64,000 bases of DNA, from contig NC_081406.1 in NCBI RefSeq assembly GCF_030272615.1, positions 115,537,783 to 115,601,782 on the forward strand. Reading direction: 5' to 3'. The translations under genes were made by a program, and so were the position numbers. The DNA comes from Cryptomeria japonica (taxonomy: Eukaryota > Streptophyta > Pinopsida > Cupressales > Cupressaceae). A model generated the notes under the pieces. The model was given only the letters and a program-made list of their open reading frames with translations, was not told the DNA's origin and did not search any database. Every line of letters starts with the position of its first letter. Within the stretch, counting starts at the first letter, position 1. This document shows positions 49,760 to 62,126 of this stretch, piece after piece.

Positions 49760-51924
49760 CTACAAAGACAAAGGAACCCAATATTGTCCACTCCTGTCTG
49801 AACCCATGATTGGTACTGAAAGTGGAGAGGCTGTGGGCGAGATGCTTGTGAGCTTGGAAGATTCTATGCTTTGCTGCAGCATTTCCGTGATTTGCTCGAG
49901 ACAAGCAACAACTTCTTTCATGGATGGTCTGAAATCCCTTTCTATTGCGAGGCATTCAAAGGCCAATTCAGAAACTGCAGCAACCATGGGCTTAACCTCA
50001 TGGTTGGTTTCAATCCTCAAATCTGGATCCACCAATTCATCCAAAACACCTCTTCTGATCTTGTCTATGGCCATATTAGCTAGACTAATTTCGTTTCTAT
50101 TTCGGTTCATATCTACGGCTACTTTGGCAGAGATGATCTCCACCAGAACAACCCCAAAGCTGTAGACATCAGACTTTTCAGTGAGCTGGAAGCATTGATG
50201 GTAGTCTGGGTCAACATACCCTGGCGTGCCTTGCGGAGCAGTAGTGACGTGGGAGACATTCACCGGCCCCAGTCTGGAAAGTCCAAAGTCTGCAACTTTT
50301 GCCCCCAAATGTTGATCCAGAAGAATGTTATTTGATTTTACATCTCTGTGGAATATGGACGGCTCAATGCTGTGGAGGTACGCCAAGGCCTGGGCTGTTT
50401 GTAGGGCAATTTTTAAACGACTTCCCCAAGGCATTCCTCTCAGGCTTCGTCGGCTTCCATGCAGATGATCGGACAGGGTTCCATTTGGCACATATTCGTA
50501 AACAAGCAGCAGAATCGGACTCTCCGGCCTTGTACAACCGTAAAGGCGAACGAGGTTCGGATGGTAAAGAGAGGATAGAATATGTACCTCGTTGATAAAT
50601 TGTTCAAATCTTCTAGAGTTTTCCTGATGAAGTCTCTTCACTGCTACAGCTCGTCCGTCCTCAAGTTTGCCCAGATAGACCGCGCCATACCCGCCGTCTC
50701 CAAGCTCGTTCTGGTCGTCGAAGAAATTTGTGGCCTGTTGAAGTTCTTGATAAGAAAATATGCGCAAAGTACCTAACATGTAGCCTTTCTGGGCCCCTTC
50801 TATTACGGTTCCTTGACAATGGCTGAAATCGCTAGTCCCCTGGGTGGGAGATGCTTTTCTCCTTCTCATCTTATAAATGAAGAACGCCACTACTGCTTTT
50901 ACGAGCGCAGTGCCTCCAATTGCGGCTACAGTCGAATGCACAGATGAGATAAGTTTATTTGAAATATGAAGTCGAACTGAAAAGGAAAACGGAATCCTTC
51001 GACCAAATAAATAAAAAATGATAGAGATCTTATGCTCAGGGATTCTCACCTAGAATAATTTTCCAGGTTTGGGACTTGCCTGCAATGCCACATACACAAG
51101 TCTTGTGAACAAATTTTACGAAAATAATATGGAGAAATTTGGTGAAACAGGTATATATGTTTCGAAAATAGATCCCTAAAGTGTTTTTTCTAGATTTATT
51201 AGAAAAGGAATCGATACTCACTTTTACTCCGATCGCAATAAATCTGAATCGAATTGATGTGATATGCACAAAACCCGCCACTAACCTCGCAAACAGTGCA
51301 GGTTTCGTTGGGTATCCATTTAATTCGGAACCCTTGATCTTGTAATTCTTGCCCTACAGGAATTTGTAAGTTCTCAACTGGGAATGTAACCTCCGATTTA
51401 CACATGCTACCCAAATTCGATTCTTCCGTCAAATTAAAGTACCAACTATAATTACATTGCAATGGAGACACTAGTTTATCCTCAATTGTTTTAGGAGGGC
51501 ATCCCTCCCATAGAGTTAAATTCCTGTAGTCATCGGTAATATTAAATCGAAGGCTAGTAGACAAGATTTCTGTTGTATGCTTCCTCACCAATGGATTGCA
51601 TCCCTCCCTCCACAGATTTTTCTCAATTATTTTCAAGTGATGCTCTTGCCAAAATTCAGGGAGATACCATAAGTAGTATTGATAGCCACTAATATTAATT
51701 ACAGTCATATTCTCGTCACGATCACATTCAAGCTGAAGCGAGGGGTCACCACAGCCGCTGTTCACCCCACCAAAAGGATATGGAAAAAAATGCTTCCCGC
51801 ACCTAAAGCCTGGACAAGTTTGAGATGAAGAAGCGAGGAATGACATGGATATTGTGAAGACGAGAAAGAGGAAGCGCAGGGGGCATACAGAGGGTAGACT
51901 GGTATACTGAGAATTCATCTTCAT
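49760..51924 (-). CDS. LRK10L-type receptor-like protein kinase, intact
   Basis: Two exons: 51924-51222 and 50976-49760, intron 51221-50977 (AAAA/GTGAGT ... TTTTCAG/TTCG), giving 639 residues with the frame kept. Residues 1-34 form a signal peptide. The extracellular part has a GUB_WAK domain (CPGFRCGKHFFPYPFGG, SGCGDPSLQLECD) and the WAK-associated Cys motif (CTVCEVSGGFCAYH). A membrane helix spans about 249-271, followed by RRRK. The kinase has the Gly loop LGDGGYGAVYLG (326-337), Lys348, HRDVKSNN (Asp446), DFGLSRL (Asp464), GTPGYVDPDY and SDVYSFGVVL, so it should be active. Such receptors sit in the plasma membrane and signal in defence or growth; the ligand is unknown. It is the only intact protein-coding gene I see here. 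Confidence 0.92.
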
Positions 51925-54080
51925 TCGTTACAAGAGTAAGAAGAAAATAGTAGAAATATAGTAACGGGGGAATATGAATGGCAGATTAATAGCAGAGAAA
52001 GATACGCTAGGGAATAGCGAGAGATAGACACGGCTTATGGAAGACTGTAGCAAATGTAGCGCAGTCAATAGGCCAAATTGACTTGTCCTTTCCATTGCCC
52101 CTACTCAATTAACCAAGACAAATTTAGCACGTAAATTTCCCGGGGACTTCCGGTGTCTCTTTCTGTGATAAAATTCCACGCGCTTTTCTTTAAAGCATCA
52201 TTGTCGCTCATGACTACAGAAAACATCCGAATTATGCGAAACGGCTCATAAAGGACGTTTCATGTATAGACAATTCGTTCTTAGACCACTTAAGCTTTCA
52301 GATCCATAGAATTTAGGCTTCATAAATCGGGATATTTCTACGAGAATGGCCCTACAAGAGTTGAAATTGCAATGAATCCATAGCATGAAATGTGGGTACT
52401 ACCTATGTGTTTACCTTATCGTTATTTCAATATTTCAGGATGCGAGGTTTTTTGCTTGCAAAAAGACAAAGGTAGAAACTTGATTGTTGGGGTACGTGGA
52501 TTATATAGCTAATCTTTACCGTATAGTCGGCTTGACCAAATTCTTAGAATTTTTCGTGGCTCTCTAATGTAAAGCAATTAACTTATTTAACTATACTAAT
52601 TTTACCAAATCAAATTAGCTTATTTGATTACACCAATTCACCGAATCAAATTCCAATCTGTTGATCAACTCTCTAGCTTCATAAGGTTAGGATTGCTTAC
52701 TTTTAATGGTCGTGTACTTTCTCAAAATATGGTTTATTTGAATAATGTTTAAATTAATTTAGATTGATTTAATAATTAGATTAAGTATATCAAATTTTTT
52801 AATTATCGTAAAATTTGCTAGAAAGATAAACTTTTATAATAAAGTTTTTAATTTTATGAAAAAACGTATAATATATATAGATTAGTAATGTATTGTTTAG
52901 AAGTATAAATTAGTGAAATTATTTTATTGCAAATCTTTAGAAAAATAATAATAATAATAAAAAAGATTGTGTGTCATAGTTAAAACTTTATCAAATCTAA
53001 AATTTCTTAGAATTTATTATATCATGTTTGAAATTGTTAACTTTGTATTACAATTGTTCTCAAAATGGATGTACCTTATAAGATGTGTTGAAATTGAAAT
53101 AGATATTTTTTGATAGAATTTGAAAGTTTTCATCATTGAACAGTAAGTGGTTCAATTGTTAAAAACCTCACTAGTTACAAGAAGATTCAATTTTGAATAA
53201 TAATGTATGCAATATTATCACTAATCTACTTATAATTCATCATAGAAATAAAGAAAAACCTTACCATAAAATAGTAGGAAAAAATTAAAAATAAAATCTA
53301 TATAAAAAAGTGATGCAAATTGACTCCTACGAATTAGTAGGTACAAGAGATTCATTCTCAAAAAATCAAAAGACAAGTCTAATTGAGTTTTCTATATTTA
53401 GAAGTGGCTAATAATAACATGAAGTAGTAAAAAAAACTACTGCTATGTGGTGAGAGGAGAGGATATACTAAATTGGGGATTTGTAATGATGGAGGGGATA
53501 GATAAAAGAACTAGACTTGGAGATTGGTGCATACTTTGAGTACTAATGGAAATGTATCTTTTATGTTGCGGTAGTTGTTTCTAAATGCTATTGTGTATAT
53601 TCTATTATCCCTTAGCTGATAAAACTTACTCTGCCATCTTTGTATGTTTTCTTCGAGTAAATAAAGAATCTTGAATGTTTTTGTTTAGAGTTGGCATTGC
53701 ATCAATTTGGTATTAGAGCAATTCATTCTTCTGTCTATGAGCTATCATGCCCTATGGTAGTATTTGTCTCTTTTTCTCTATTTTCTATTATTAATAGATA
53801 GAATGTACAGTTTATGAAAGCGATAAAATACTAGATTTAAAAGAGGAATGTGGATAGCTTTGTGCATTACATGCATTCAATTAGGGAGGATTCATTGTGT
53901 GGGAAAATAATTAGTGACTAGAGTATGATGGAAATTCTGCAATGAGTTCCAAGAAACTCGTATAGGTAGAATTTTAAAGGCTGTTAGCTGAGTGAGAGAA
54001 ATGGTCAGTTATATTCTTAAGGCTTTGTAACTTTTGTGGACCATCGGTGCCCCATTTGACCTGGCCAACCCATCAGAAAA
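51925..54080 (-). repeat. Upstream arm of the inverted receptor-kinase duplication
   Basis: Reverse-complement homology to about 40380-42080 continues well beyond the promoter: the CAACAGATTG block near 52665, the GTCAAGCCG block near 52530, the GGTAAAGATTAGCTATA block near 52510, an AT-rich part near 52860, and the GGTTGGCCA/CCATCGGTG block near 54040-54075. No other gene is seen here. It presumably contains the promoter of the intact kinase. Confidence 0.7.
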
Positions 54081-55699
54081 ATCTTTTGACTTCCATTAAA
54101 GCTAATGAAATAGGAGTTTTCTTTGCGTTCTGATGAAGCCTTAGCTTGGGTATGCCGCTTATGCCATGACTGTTGATCACGAGAAGGGTGGTTTATTATC
54201 TTTGTAATTTTTGTTTTCTATTTGGTTGCACAAACTTATTTCTCACTACATCGAGCTGCAAATGGGAACCCACATGATACGATTCATTTTTTTGAGAAGC
54301 TTCTTTTGGCTTGGAATCCACCTGTTCATGGTTGACTTGAAGATTTCCTTGTCACTCTCTATTAACTTAACCCATGTAAATCCTTTGGGTCGCTACACAG
54401 CTAAGCTGTGCAAAAGATTCGGTGAATCAGCTGACTAGTGGAGGGGCATTATATTTTTCGAAGTGCAGATCTTCTGAGTGAAGTCTTTATGTGGAAACTT
54501 ATAGAGGAAGTTTATATGCTGACATATAGATGCCTGTATGGGGTTGATTTCTAACAAAACATATGATTTTGAAGAAGTAACTTACGAGTTTCTAAATTAT
54601 CTTCCTTAGTTTGTCTAGCACTAGAGGAATTTGCGGGTAGCAAAATGGTCGGGTCCAAAGAGACAAAAGATCATAACAAAGAGTAGATCCATGAAACATG
54701 TAGACAAGCTGTGGAGAAAGGGAAAAATGGAGGAGTTCTCTAAGTGTGGAAGTTGTCATGATTTAGAAGACATCGTATGTTGAGGGAAACCAAAAGTTTA
54801 ATGTTTAAAAAAACCATGGAAGATGGAACCTTTATGAGAAGTGTGTAACACCAATTTAAAAGATTGATGTTGTGTTATGGAGAATTGTTGTGTGTAAAGA
54901 TAGGAGTTTTGAGGACACAAGGAGGAGGTGTAGTTGTGTGTGTGAGCTTTGATTGTGAAGTCAAATATGGAGTTACATAATGTTGTAAGAAAGAGAATAA
55001 CTAGAGTGGAAGAATATAGAAGATAAAGGTAGAGGCAAAAGTTAATAAAGGACCAATAAAATGAGTTACAAAATTTAGAGTCTGAGTTGGAGGAGTTATG
55101 GTGGATATTGAACAAATACAACCAAAACACACAACTATTTTAAAAGCTTGAGAAATTGAAGAAGACATGATCGTAAGTAATTTAAATAAACATATAGAAT
55201 TGAGAATTACCCCTTTGGAAAACTTAGGTCACCAAATAACTTATAGTTTAGGACACAAGCCCCAAAATAACAATCAAATAAATCAAACTTTGTAGGGAGA
55301 AGTTTCCATTAACCAAGGTAAAACCATGTACATGGAATACTAATCCAAAAAATGGTAATATTCCATGCCTATCTAAAAATGCTAACGTGCTTGAAACTTA
55401 TGAAGATAATCTTGCTATGCATTGATGCAAATTTCAATAACCTTTGACCATTTGGAAATAAATTGTTTGGAAATGCAAAGGGTATCACATATCATGCAAT
55501 CTAATTAGACAACCTCCTTAGTTTAGATGAATTTTATGTTGTTGGGTTCATACGCACTAATGGAAGAAGTTGGTCCAAGTTTAGGATTAAAAGAAGAGTT
55601 CACTTTACCCTTTGAGGAGAAATCAACCAAAATGCATTAACGTATAAGCCTTTCAGTAGAGTAGGAGTTATTATAAACCAAAGAGTAGAAAGGACACCC
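54081..55699. other. Intergenic or decayed repeat; nothing recognised
   Basis: Short open frames without domains. The flavour is of decayed Ty3 internal sequence leading into the protease remnant at 55700, but no motif supports a call. Confidence 0.4.
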
Positions 55700-56560
55700 C
55701 TCAATGATAAGATTCCTCTAAATTTTGGTTCCTCTTGATCCATGTACAAGTGATAATCCTATGCCTCCAAAAGACCCTATAAGAAATTTCCGGAAGCAAG
55801 TATCCACAACCATCACCAAAACCCTTGTAGATGCACAAGAAAGGTACAGTATAGTAGAAGAGTGGAAGAGGACTAAAGAAAACATATCTATGTATGACAT
55901 GCTAAAAATCTACATCCCACCTAAAGGAAGGCTTTTTAAAAATTATTATATAGTTAGAAAAGTGTGTCATCTATAGAATCACAACAAGAAAAGGGTCAAT
56001 TAGTTGACATTGATGATGTAGTGGGCACTATATACAAAGGAAAAAATGTAGTACCTTCCTCCTAGCTAAGAATTGAAATTTTCAAGAAGAATATACACAA
56101 CTGTTTGGTGAATTTGGGAGCCTCATGTAACACATGACTCTTCATTCCATTTGAAAAAGAATTCGATTAACTCCCAAGCCTACTAATAGAGGTGTGGTTC
56201 TAGTAGACAAAATAGAGTTCAAAGTCATTAGTGAATTGATAAACATGCATATGCAATTGGTAGTAGATCCCCGATCCCAAGAATACATTGATATACATAT
56301 GGTGGATATACTAGAGGTTTATGAGATGTTGCTTAGTATAAAATGGACCAAATTCTTGAGAGGGTGGTTCTCCACCAAATTCACCCAATTATAGCTTCCA
56401 TGGAGTGGGTTGAATAACCAAATTAAGATAGACATTGATCCTAAGCTCAATAATATAATCAAATAGTATAATGGTCTAAATTAGGTGGGCTTCATGGAGA
56501 CAGATTTAAGGGCATACAAGATTAATGACATCATTGTTTGCACTATATACAAGAAGATAT
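55700..56560 (+). pseudogene. Decayed Ty3 pre-protease and protease region
   Basis: YSIVEEWKRTKENISMYDML near 55850 resembles the sequence before Ty3 proteases. CLVNLGASCNT near 56105 is a protease active site with Asp changed to Asn. The block from EFKVISELINMHMQL to MLLSIKWTKFLRGWF (56215-56370) matches the protease flap and C-terminal region of plant Ty3 elements. Stops and frameshifts make it inactive. No RT follows before 57116. Confidence 0.65.
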
Positions 56561-57115
56561 AATTTATAATGACAACCTTGTAAGAAGTCTACAAGAGTTT
56601 GGACCTATTGATCCTACTTTCTAAGAACTTATAGACAAAATATACAATAATAATTTGTTACATTTGGGAAATTATACTGATGCTTCTACTCTCTTGCTTC
56701 TAGGGTGGTATAGGATGCATAGCCAAAATCATTTAAAATTTGCATGTCCCACATGTTAGGATGTCTTGTTGAAGGCGAAGATCATGCTATCCCATGATTT
56801 CAATACAAATAAAGTTGAAAAATGAAGAAATACACTATTCCATAGAAATATCAAGGAATGATCTTGATTCCAATACTATTGTGATGGTGAAAATTATGGT
56901 TAGGGTTAAATTAAGATAATAAACCACTAAATGACCTAATTAACCATCACATAAAGGAGGAGAGGACTCTAATAGTTCTATCCTTGCAAGACCAATATTC
57001 TAATCAAATTCCAAGCTCTTTTGATAGGGATCTATCCTCCTTGAATTGAATTGTTTAATATTAGGGAAAAATATGTGATTATTGAAGCAATCTACTAGAA
57101 ACTATGAGCTACAGA
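56561..57115. other. No feature recognised
   Basis: AT-rich sequence with many stops in all frames, between the Ty3 protease remnant and the Tat-related LTR. Confidence 0.5.
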
Positions 57116-58048
57116 TGTTGTACATAGACACCAACCTAGATTTGGGAAAAATAAGATGTCCTAGATATGTTCCCAAAAGTTTGACCTGATTTTTTGGGAC
57201 CAAATAGTATCAATTCAATATGGTCCTCCAAATTTATCGCAGTCAAAAGATGATCTTGTTCACCTCTGCGAATCTTGTCAATCCTCCCAAACAAAGCTCT
57301 ATACTTGTTTCCTATACACAAAAATAAGAGGGAAATTACTGGGAATAGGGGTTTGCCTAAGTCAAACCCCAGTTTAGGAATTAACCTTCAATAAAATAAT
57401 GCAAATACTAAAATAAATGCTAAATAGATACCCAGATCTATAATTATTGTTGATGATGCTTTGCACTTTGAATGAAATAACAAATGTTGTATGAAATGGC
57501 ATGGCAAATACAAAACCCTAATCATAAACACATGCTTGCACAATATTGATGATATTTTGCTCCATAATGGTTGAAGGATGAATATGCCATGCAACCTTGA
57601 AGGTCTCAGAAAATGCTTGATAATAATTGCTTCATGAATGCATAAATACTTTAGGTAAGGTATGGATATGAAAATGAATTGGTTTATTTTCTTTATATAG
57701 GGGTTTCTAGGTAAATTATCAATTAGGTTGACCTCCAACAATCATGCAGAGCCATGAGGGTCAAATTTTACTGACGAGATATATCCCCCACCCTATTTCA
57801 AATCAGGCCAGTTTAAGAAGGACCATGGCGCTAGCACATTCCATGCCCTAGTCCCACCACTATTAGGACCAAAATTATTCTAAAATGGGGTGGGTATCAC
57901 ATGGTAAGAACCACAAAATATTGTTCATGGCTTCAAAGTTGTTGAATAGGAACAAACAAACCTAGAAAAGAGATGAGGATAGGACACACTAAAGTAGGGG
58001 CACAAACAAGAGATGTAAATTGGATTGGTGACAATTTATGATGCTACA
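57116..58048 (-). repeat. Tat-related LTR (minus strand) with adjoining polypurine tract
   Basis: On the minus strand AAAGTAGGAGCTAAA (58063-58049) is directly followed by TGTAGCATCATAAATTG, closely matching the polypurine tract and LTR start of the Tat element at 13221-13260. The shared block GGGGTTTGACT-AGGCAAA near 57360 supports the relationship, and a GGACCATGGCG motif lies near 57821. The far end at TGTTGTA (57116) is tentative. 58049-58418 is the internal 3' part of this element and has no gene. Confidence 0.65.
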
Positions 58049-58433
58049 TTTAGCTCCTACTTTAAATGGAGTATAAGCCTATGCAAATACTCACAGTAAA
58101 GTAGATGAAAGATGAAGGAGAGTAGCAATTATAAGCGCAATCAAAAGGAGATAAGACATCAATAATTTCAAGGAACCAAGTCCTTGGAATCTTAGGATCT
58201 TAAGTTACACAATCACATGCAAGGGCACACAAAATAAGACAAAGACAAAAAAGGTAGACAAAGACATACAAAGACAAAAGGCAAAGGACACAACACAAAA
58301 ACTAAAAACCAAAAGGAGACCTCATGTCAACTAGCCGAAGAGACCTTGATAGAAAAAATGTCTCAACCAATAATACCTTTCTTGAAATGCCATCAAAAGG
58401 ATACAAGTGATCGCATAAAGAAATGTTGAGACA

Positions 58434-58505
58434 TGGACCAGCTAGGACTCGAACCTAAGACCTTCCATATGCTGCTGGAGTGCTCTACCACTGAGCTACT
58501 TGCCC
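58434..58505 (-). other. tRNA-like sequence in the left TRIM LTR
   Basis: A 72-nt cloverleaf-like stretch: A box TAGCTCAGTGGT, D arm GCTC...GAGC, B box GGTTCGAGTCC (perfect consensus), T stem CTAGG/CCTAG style, acceptor GGGCAAG/CTGGTCC with one mismatch. The anticodon loop has 8 nt and no clear anticodon, so I do not call it a functional tRNA gene. Confidence 0.8.
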
Positions 58506-58631
58506 CTCTTGGACCAGTCCATCGTCGTTCCAGGTGTGGCTTATTTTCAACACCAACACCCCCCTTAAGCCACACCTCTCGTGCGCTTGGGACTCCTAGC
58601 CTGGACCTGGCTCTGATACCATGTTGAGACA

Positions 58632-58703
58632 TGGACCAACTAGGACTCAAACCTAGGACCTTCCATACGCTGCTGGAGTGCTCTACCACTGAGCTACTGG
58701 CCC
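58632..58703 (-). other. tRNA-like sequence in the right TRIM LTR
   Basis: The same structure as the left copy. Acceptor GGGCCAG pairs fully with TTGGTCC (two G-U pairs), T stem CTAGG/CCTAG is perfect, A box TAGCTCAGTGGT, B box GGTTTGAGTCC with one change from consensus. The anticodon loop is again 8 nt. Confidence 0.8.
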
Positions 58704-59029
58704 CTCTTGGACCAGTCCATCGTCGGTCCGGGTGTGGCTTATTTTCAACACCAACAAGAAAGAAAGAGAATGCATTAAACCATGAACAACAAATAGCAAA
58801 GTCATGAGAACATGATGAGAAGAAAAGGAAGACATGGATATCACATTTTAGTTGTGTTTTTCTAGGTGATCCATGAGAAGAAGAGTGGGAGAGGGAATGG
58901 ATGCCATAGGCTAGCAGATCTTTTTCTTGGTGATCCATATTGAGGAGGAGAGTAGGAATACTCTAGCTATGTTTTCCTAGTTTCACTCATCCTACTGTAT
59001 GTGTTGTTGTTTGGTTTTAGGTGTTAAGA

Positions 59030-59370
59030 ATATCATATAAGAGTTTGTTTTCTTTAGTTTCGAGCATGCGACAACTTGTGTAAGACATAAAATAAAAATG
59101 CAAATGTGTGTTTAGTATTGGAAACATCTCATGTAAGATTTTTATGGCTCTGGTTTGAAGAATGTGCAACCCCATATAAGACTAATATATTTATGGTTTT
59201 GAAGACATCTTGTGTAAGAAATTTTTTTCTTTGGTTTCGAGAATGTGCGCTCCGTATAAGACATATATAAATGCTACGTCTAGTTTCTGACATGAAGCAT
59301 GTCATGTAAGAGTTTGTTTTCTCTAGTTTAGAGATTGAACACCATGTTTAAGACATGAAAAAATATAGTA
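59030..59370. repeat. Degenerate minisatellite, ~80-100-bp units
   Basis: Four units built around TAAGAGTTTGTTTTCTTTAG followed by TTTCGAGAATGTGC, at about 59038, 59135, 59216 and 59306. Confidence 0.65.
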
Positions 59371-59663
59371 CAATATAGTAAAAATAGGGCGATATGTATG
59401 CACCCCCTTAAGATGCCAATGTAGGCCTATCTTGATGTCTTAAGGAAGCTAGAAACCAGTATACCCACCTTCAACACCAAGGAGATATCCTTTAAGAAAC
59501 AATATTCATAAATCTGGTGTTATGGTGTTGTTGTTGATTGCATTGTGTTTCTGTATCTTTCTTTCATTCATTTGCATTAAGTAGTTAAAAGGACAGGTTA
59601 ATAAGATTAAAAATTGGAAAATGCTGATTCACCCCCCCCCCTTACTATTCATTGATTCCAACA
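59371..59663 (+). repeat. 3' end of a plus-strand LTR
   Basis: Ends with a C-rich run and ATTGATTCCAACA (59663), the same style of terminus as the LTR ending at 62868. No primer site follows, so it is a 3' LTR or solo LTR. The left boundary was not found. Confidence 0.5.
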
Positions 59664-61478
59664 AAGATAAGCTCTAGGAGAATAAGGGGGGTCTAGAGAG
59701 ATTGAAACACCGATATTTTGACCTTTCCCTGTTTATCCTTGGGTATGTGTATGAGAATAAGATGGTGCTATGTTTCTCTTCAATGCTTTCTCTCCATTAG
59801 AGAGATCATTGATAGGAGTATTAGCTCTTTTTTCATTCACATGAGATACCATAGGAGAGGTACAATTATTAGATTTTGCATTAGCATCTCTAGGATTATT
59901 ATCTACAAAAGCTTTTACATGATCTACATATGTAATGTATTTTATCAAAAATAGCATCATAAAACAATATGCATCATGGATAAAATCTTTGAGATTTAAT
60001 TGATTAATAGAAATCAAAATTAGTAGAGTAACTATACAAACCATCAAACATATTTTTATTTATGAGGGTTCTAAGATGCTTTTCACCAATATTGCACATC
60101 GTATGGTGCCATAGCTTAAATGATACATAGTTATCAATTACGTTAACAAAGTTACAGAAAGTAGAAGAATAAAGTCTAAATAGGGTGCCACACCTATTAC
60201 CCTTATCGAAAATCAAATTCCCTCTGCTTAACTTGCAACCACTCTTTTCAAAAGTAACATGCACTCTGGAAGAATTAATTTTAGATACATAAATTAAGTT
60301 TGTAGCTGAACTAGGAATGTGCAATACATCTTTAAGGGTTTTAAACCTTCCATCACTGAAAATCAATTTTACCTCCCCTCAGCCTATAATTTTCCACGGT
60401 CTATTATCACTGAGGAAAACTTCCCAACATTCACGATTTGAATATGTTGAAGACCTCTCCTTATGAGGAGTCATGTGGTAGGATACACCTGAATCTACTA
60501 GCCAAGAGTCATCATAGGTAATATTAACAAAAAATATAAAAGCATCGACAACTTCATTATCAAAGGATTTAACAGTGTAGGAAGCATCATTAATTTTATC
60601 TCTATTCTTACATTCATTTTTGAGATGCCCCCACTTACCATAGTTCCAACATCTCAATCTAATCTACAAAGTGATTTAGACCTTAACTTGGACTTAGAAC
60701 AATCCTTAGACTTGTCTTTTTCACCTTTCTTCTTGTCCTTACCTTTCTCTTTAGTTCTACCTTGTACATGCAATGCATATTTAGACCCATTTGAAGTCTT
60801 TCTCCTCATTTCCTTTGAAAGTAGAGTGGCAATAAGGGCATCCAACTTCAAATCATCTGAAAAAGAACCACTAATTGCAAGAATATGATTATTCCAAGAT
60901 TCAGGATGTGAACATAATAACAAAATACAATTATCCTCATCCTCTATCTTTACATTAATTGACTTAAGATTAGATTAAAAATGAGTTCAAGTGTTCTATA
61001 ATCGTATGTCCATCATTCACTTTAAGAGAATATAACTTTCTTTTTAGAAACAACTTGTTAATGAGACTCTTTGTTTGGTAAATCTCTTCTATTCTATTCC
61101 TTAATTTATGTGTAGTGATCTAATTTGAAACATTCAATAGAACAAAATTAAATAAAAAAAAATGAATAGTGCCATGAGCCTTTTTATCTAATTTGTTCCA
61201 ATCTTCATTTGTCATAGTGTTTGGTTTCTCCTCTTTATTAACAACAATACATTGATCTCTTTCTTCCAAGTGATTCTTCATCTTTAGTTTCCAATGTTCA
61301 TATCTAGAACCATTGAACTTTTCAATGTCCAAATGAGATGAGCTAGCCATGCTCTCTTATTGCACTAAATCTAAAATGCAAGAAAAACAACACACTCTCA
61401 CTGCAAAAAAAAACCAATCAAACACTCCAAGAAAGTCATTCCCTTCTCAAACCAAGCTAACTTGGATTTGATACCAAA
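59664..61478 (-). pseudogene. Ty1/copia remnant B: gag, protease and pre-integrase
   Basis: From a primer site (TGGTATCAAATCCAAG, 61474-61459), gag starts at 61350 (MASSSHLDIEKFNGSRYEHW). It continues at 60923 with WNNHILAISG and a Lys-rich tail, then a knuckle CWNYGKWGHLKNEC, where the second Cys is Tyr. The protease site is WLVDSGVSYHMTPH near 60495. The GAG-pre-integrase block (GNRCGTLFRLYS, LWHHTMCNIGEKHLRTL) ends near 60004. Frameshifts and stops separate the pieces, and integrase, RT and RNase H are absent. It is the same family as remnant A at 16171-17103. Confidence 0.85.
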
Positions 61479-62084
61479 TATTGAAAAATAGGATAAAACA
61501 CAGTGAAATTATGCTAATAACATTATGCATCCAAATAAATAAATAACAATAAATCAAAGATGAAAATGGAAAATAAAATAGATGCAAACTATAACTCAAG
61601 AATTACATGGAGAAATACTTTTGGGAAAAAACCCACAACTAAAGAGATCCTAGACTTGTATTAATCCTTCAAATGAGTTACATCAATACAACTTCTCTCT
61701 ATGAATTTTTTCAACACTTATTTTCTTCAACAACCTGTCCATAACATATATTTCCTTCAACTCAAGCACTAAATAAATAGCTATGAGAGAAACCATAAAT
61801 CACAAATGGTTTTGAAAACCACTTAGGCACAAATCACAAAAAATAGAAAGCTTCCTCTTTCAACTTGTGTTTTTATCTGCCTTTTGAAAGGTCTTCCTTA
61901 TCTTAGCAAGCTTTCATTTATCTTTCCTCTTTTTCATGCTTTTACTATTTTGACAATTAAAAAAACATCTTACAAGTTGTCACAATTGCATTTATAAACT
62001 TTCATGACAACTAAAAGAATAATTACAATTTTCCAATTAATTATTTAATTCAAATATAGAAAAATTTGATACATTTTCTCAACA
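61479..62084 (-). repeat. LTR of copia remnant B
   Basis: About 606 bp next to the primer site. On the minus strand it starts TGTTGAGAAAATG and ends CAATA in place of the expected CAACA. The part from 61580 aligns with 16593-17103. Confidence 0.8.
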
Positions 62085-62126
62085 CAACCAATGCCCTATT
62101 GGAAAATGCACACTCCAATGAGAAAT

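Larger units (their letters stand above)
58424..58756 (-). mobile_element. Complete TRIM element with tRNA-like LTRs
   Basis: 333 bp in total: two 135-bp LTRs (58424-58558 and 58622-58756, 7 differences) around a 63-bp core, flanked by the perfect duplication AGAAA (58419-58423 and 58757-58761). On the minus strand each LTR runs TGTTGGTGTTG ... TCAACA. The core begins with TGGTATCAGAGCCAGG, a good initiator-Met primer site directly after the LTR, and ends with AAGGGGGG, a polypurine tract directly before the next LTR. There is no coding capacity, so movement depends on proteins of other elements. All parts of a terminal-repeat retrotransposon in miniature are present. Confidence 0.93.

Noticed and set aside
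49740-50776. Several plus-strand frames over the kinase gene
   Set aside because: Shadows of the intact minus-strand receptor kinase.
58434-58703. Two functional tRNA genes
   Set aside because: The 8-nt anticodon loops, lack of a clear anticodon and position inside LTRs argue for tRNA-derived sequence, not working tRNAs.
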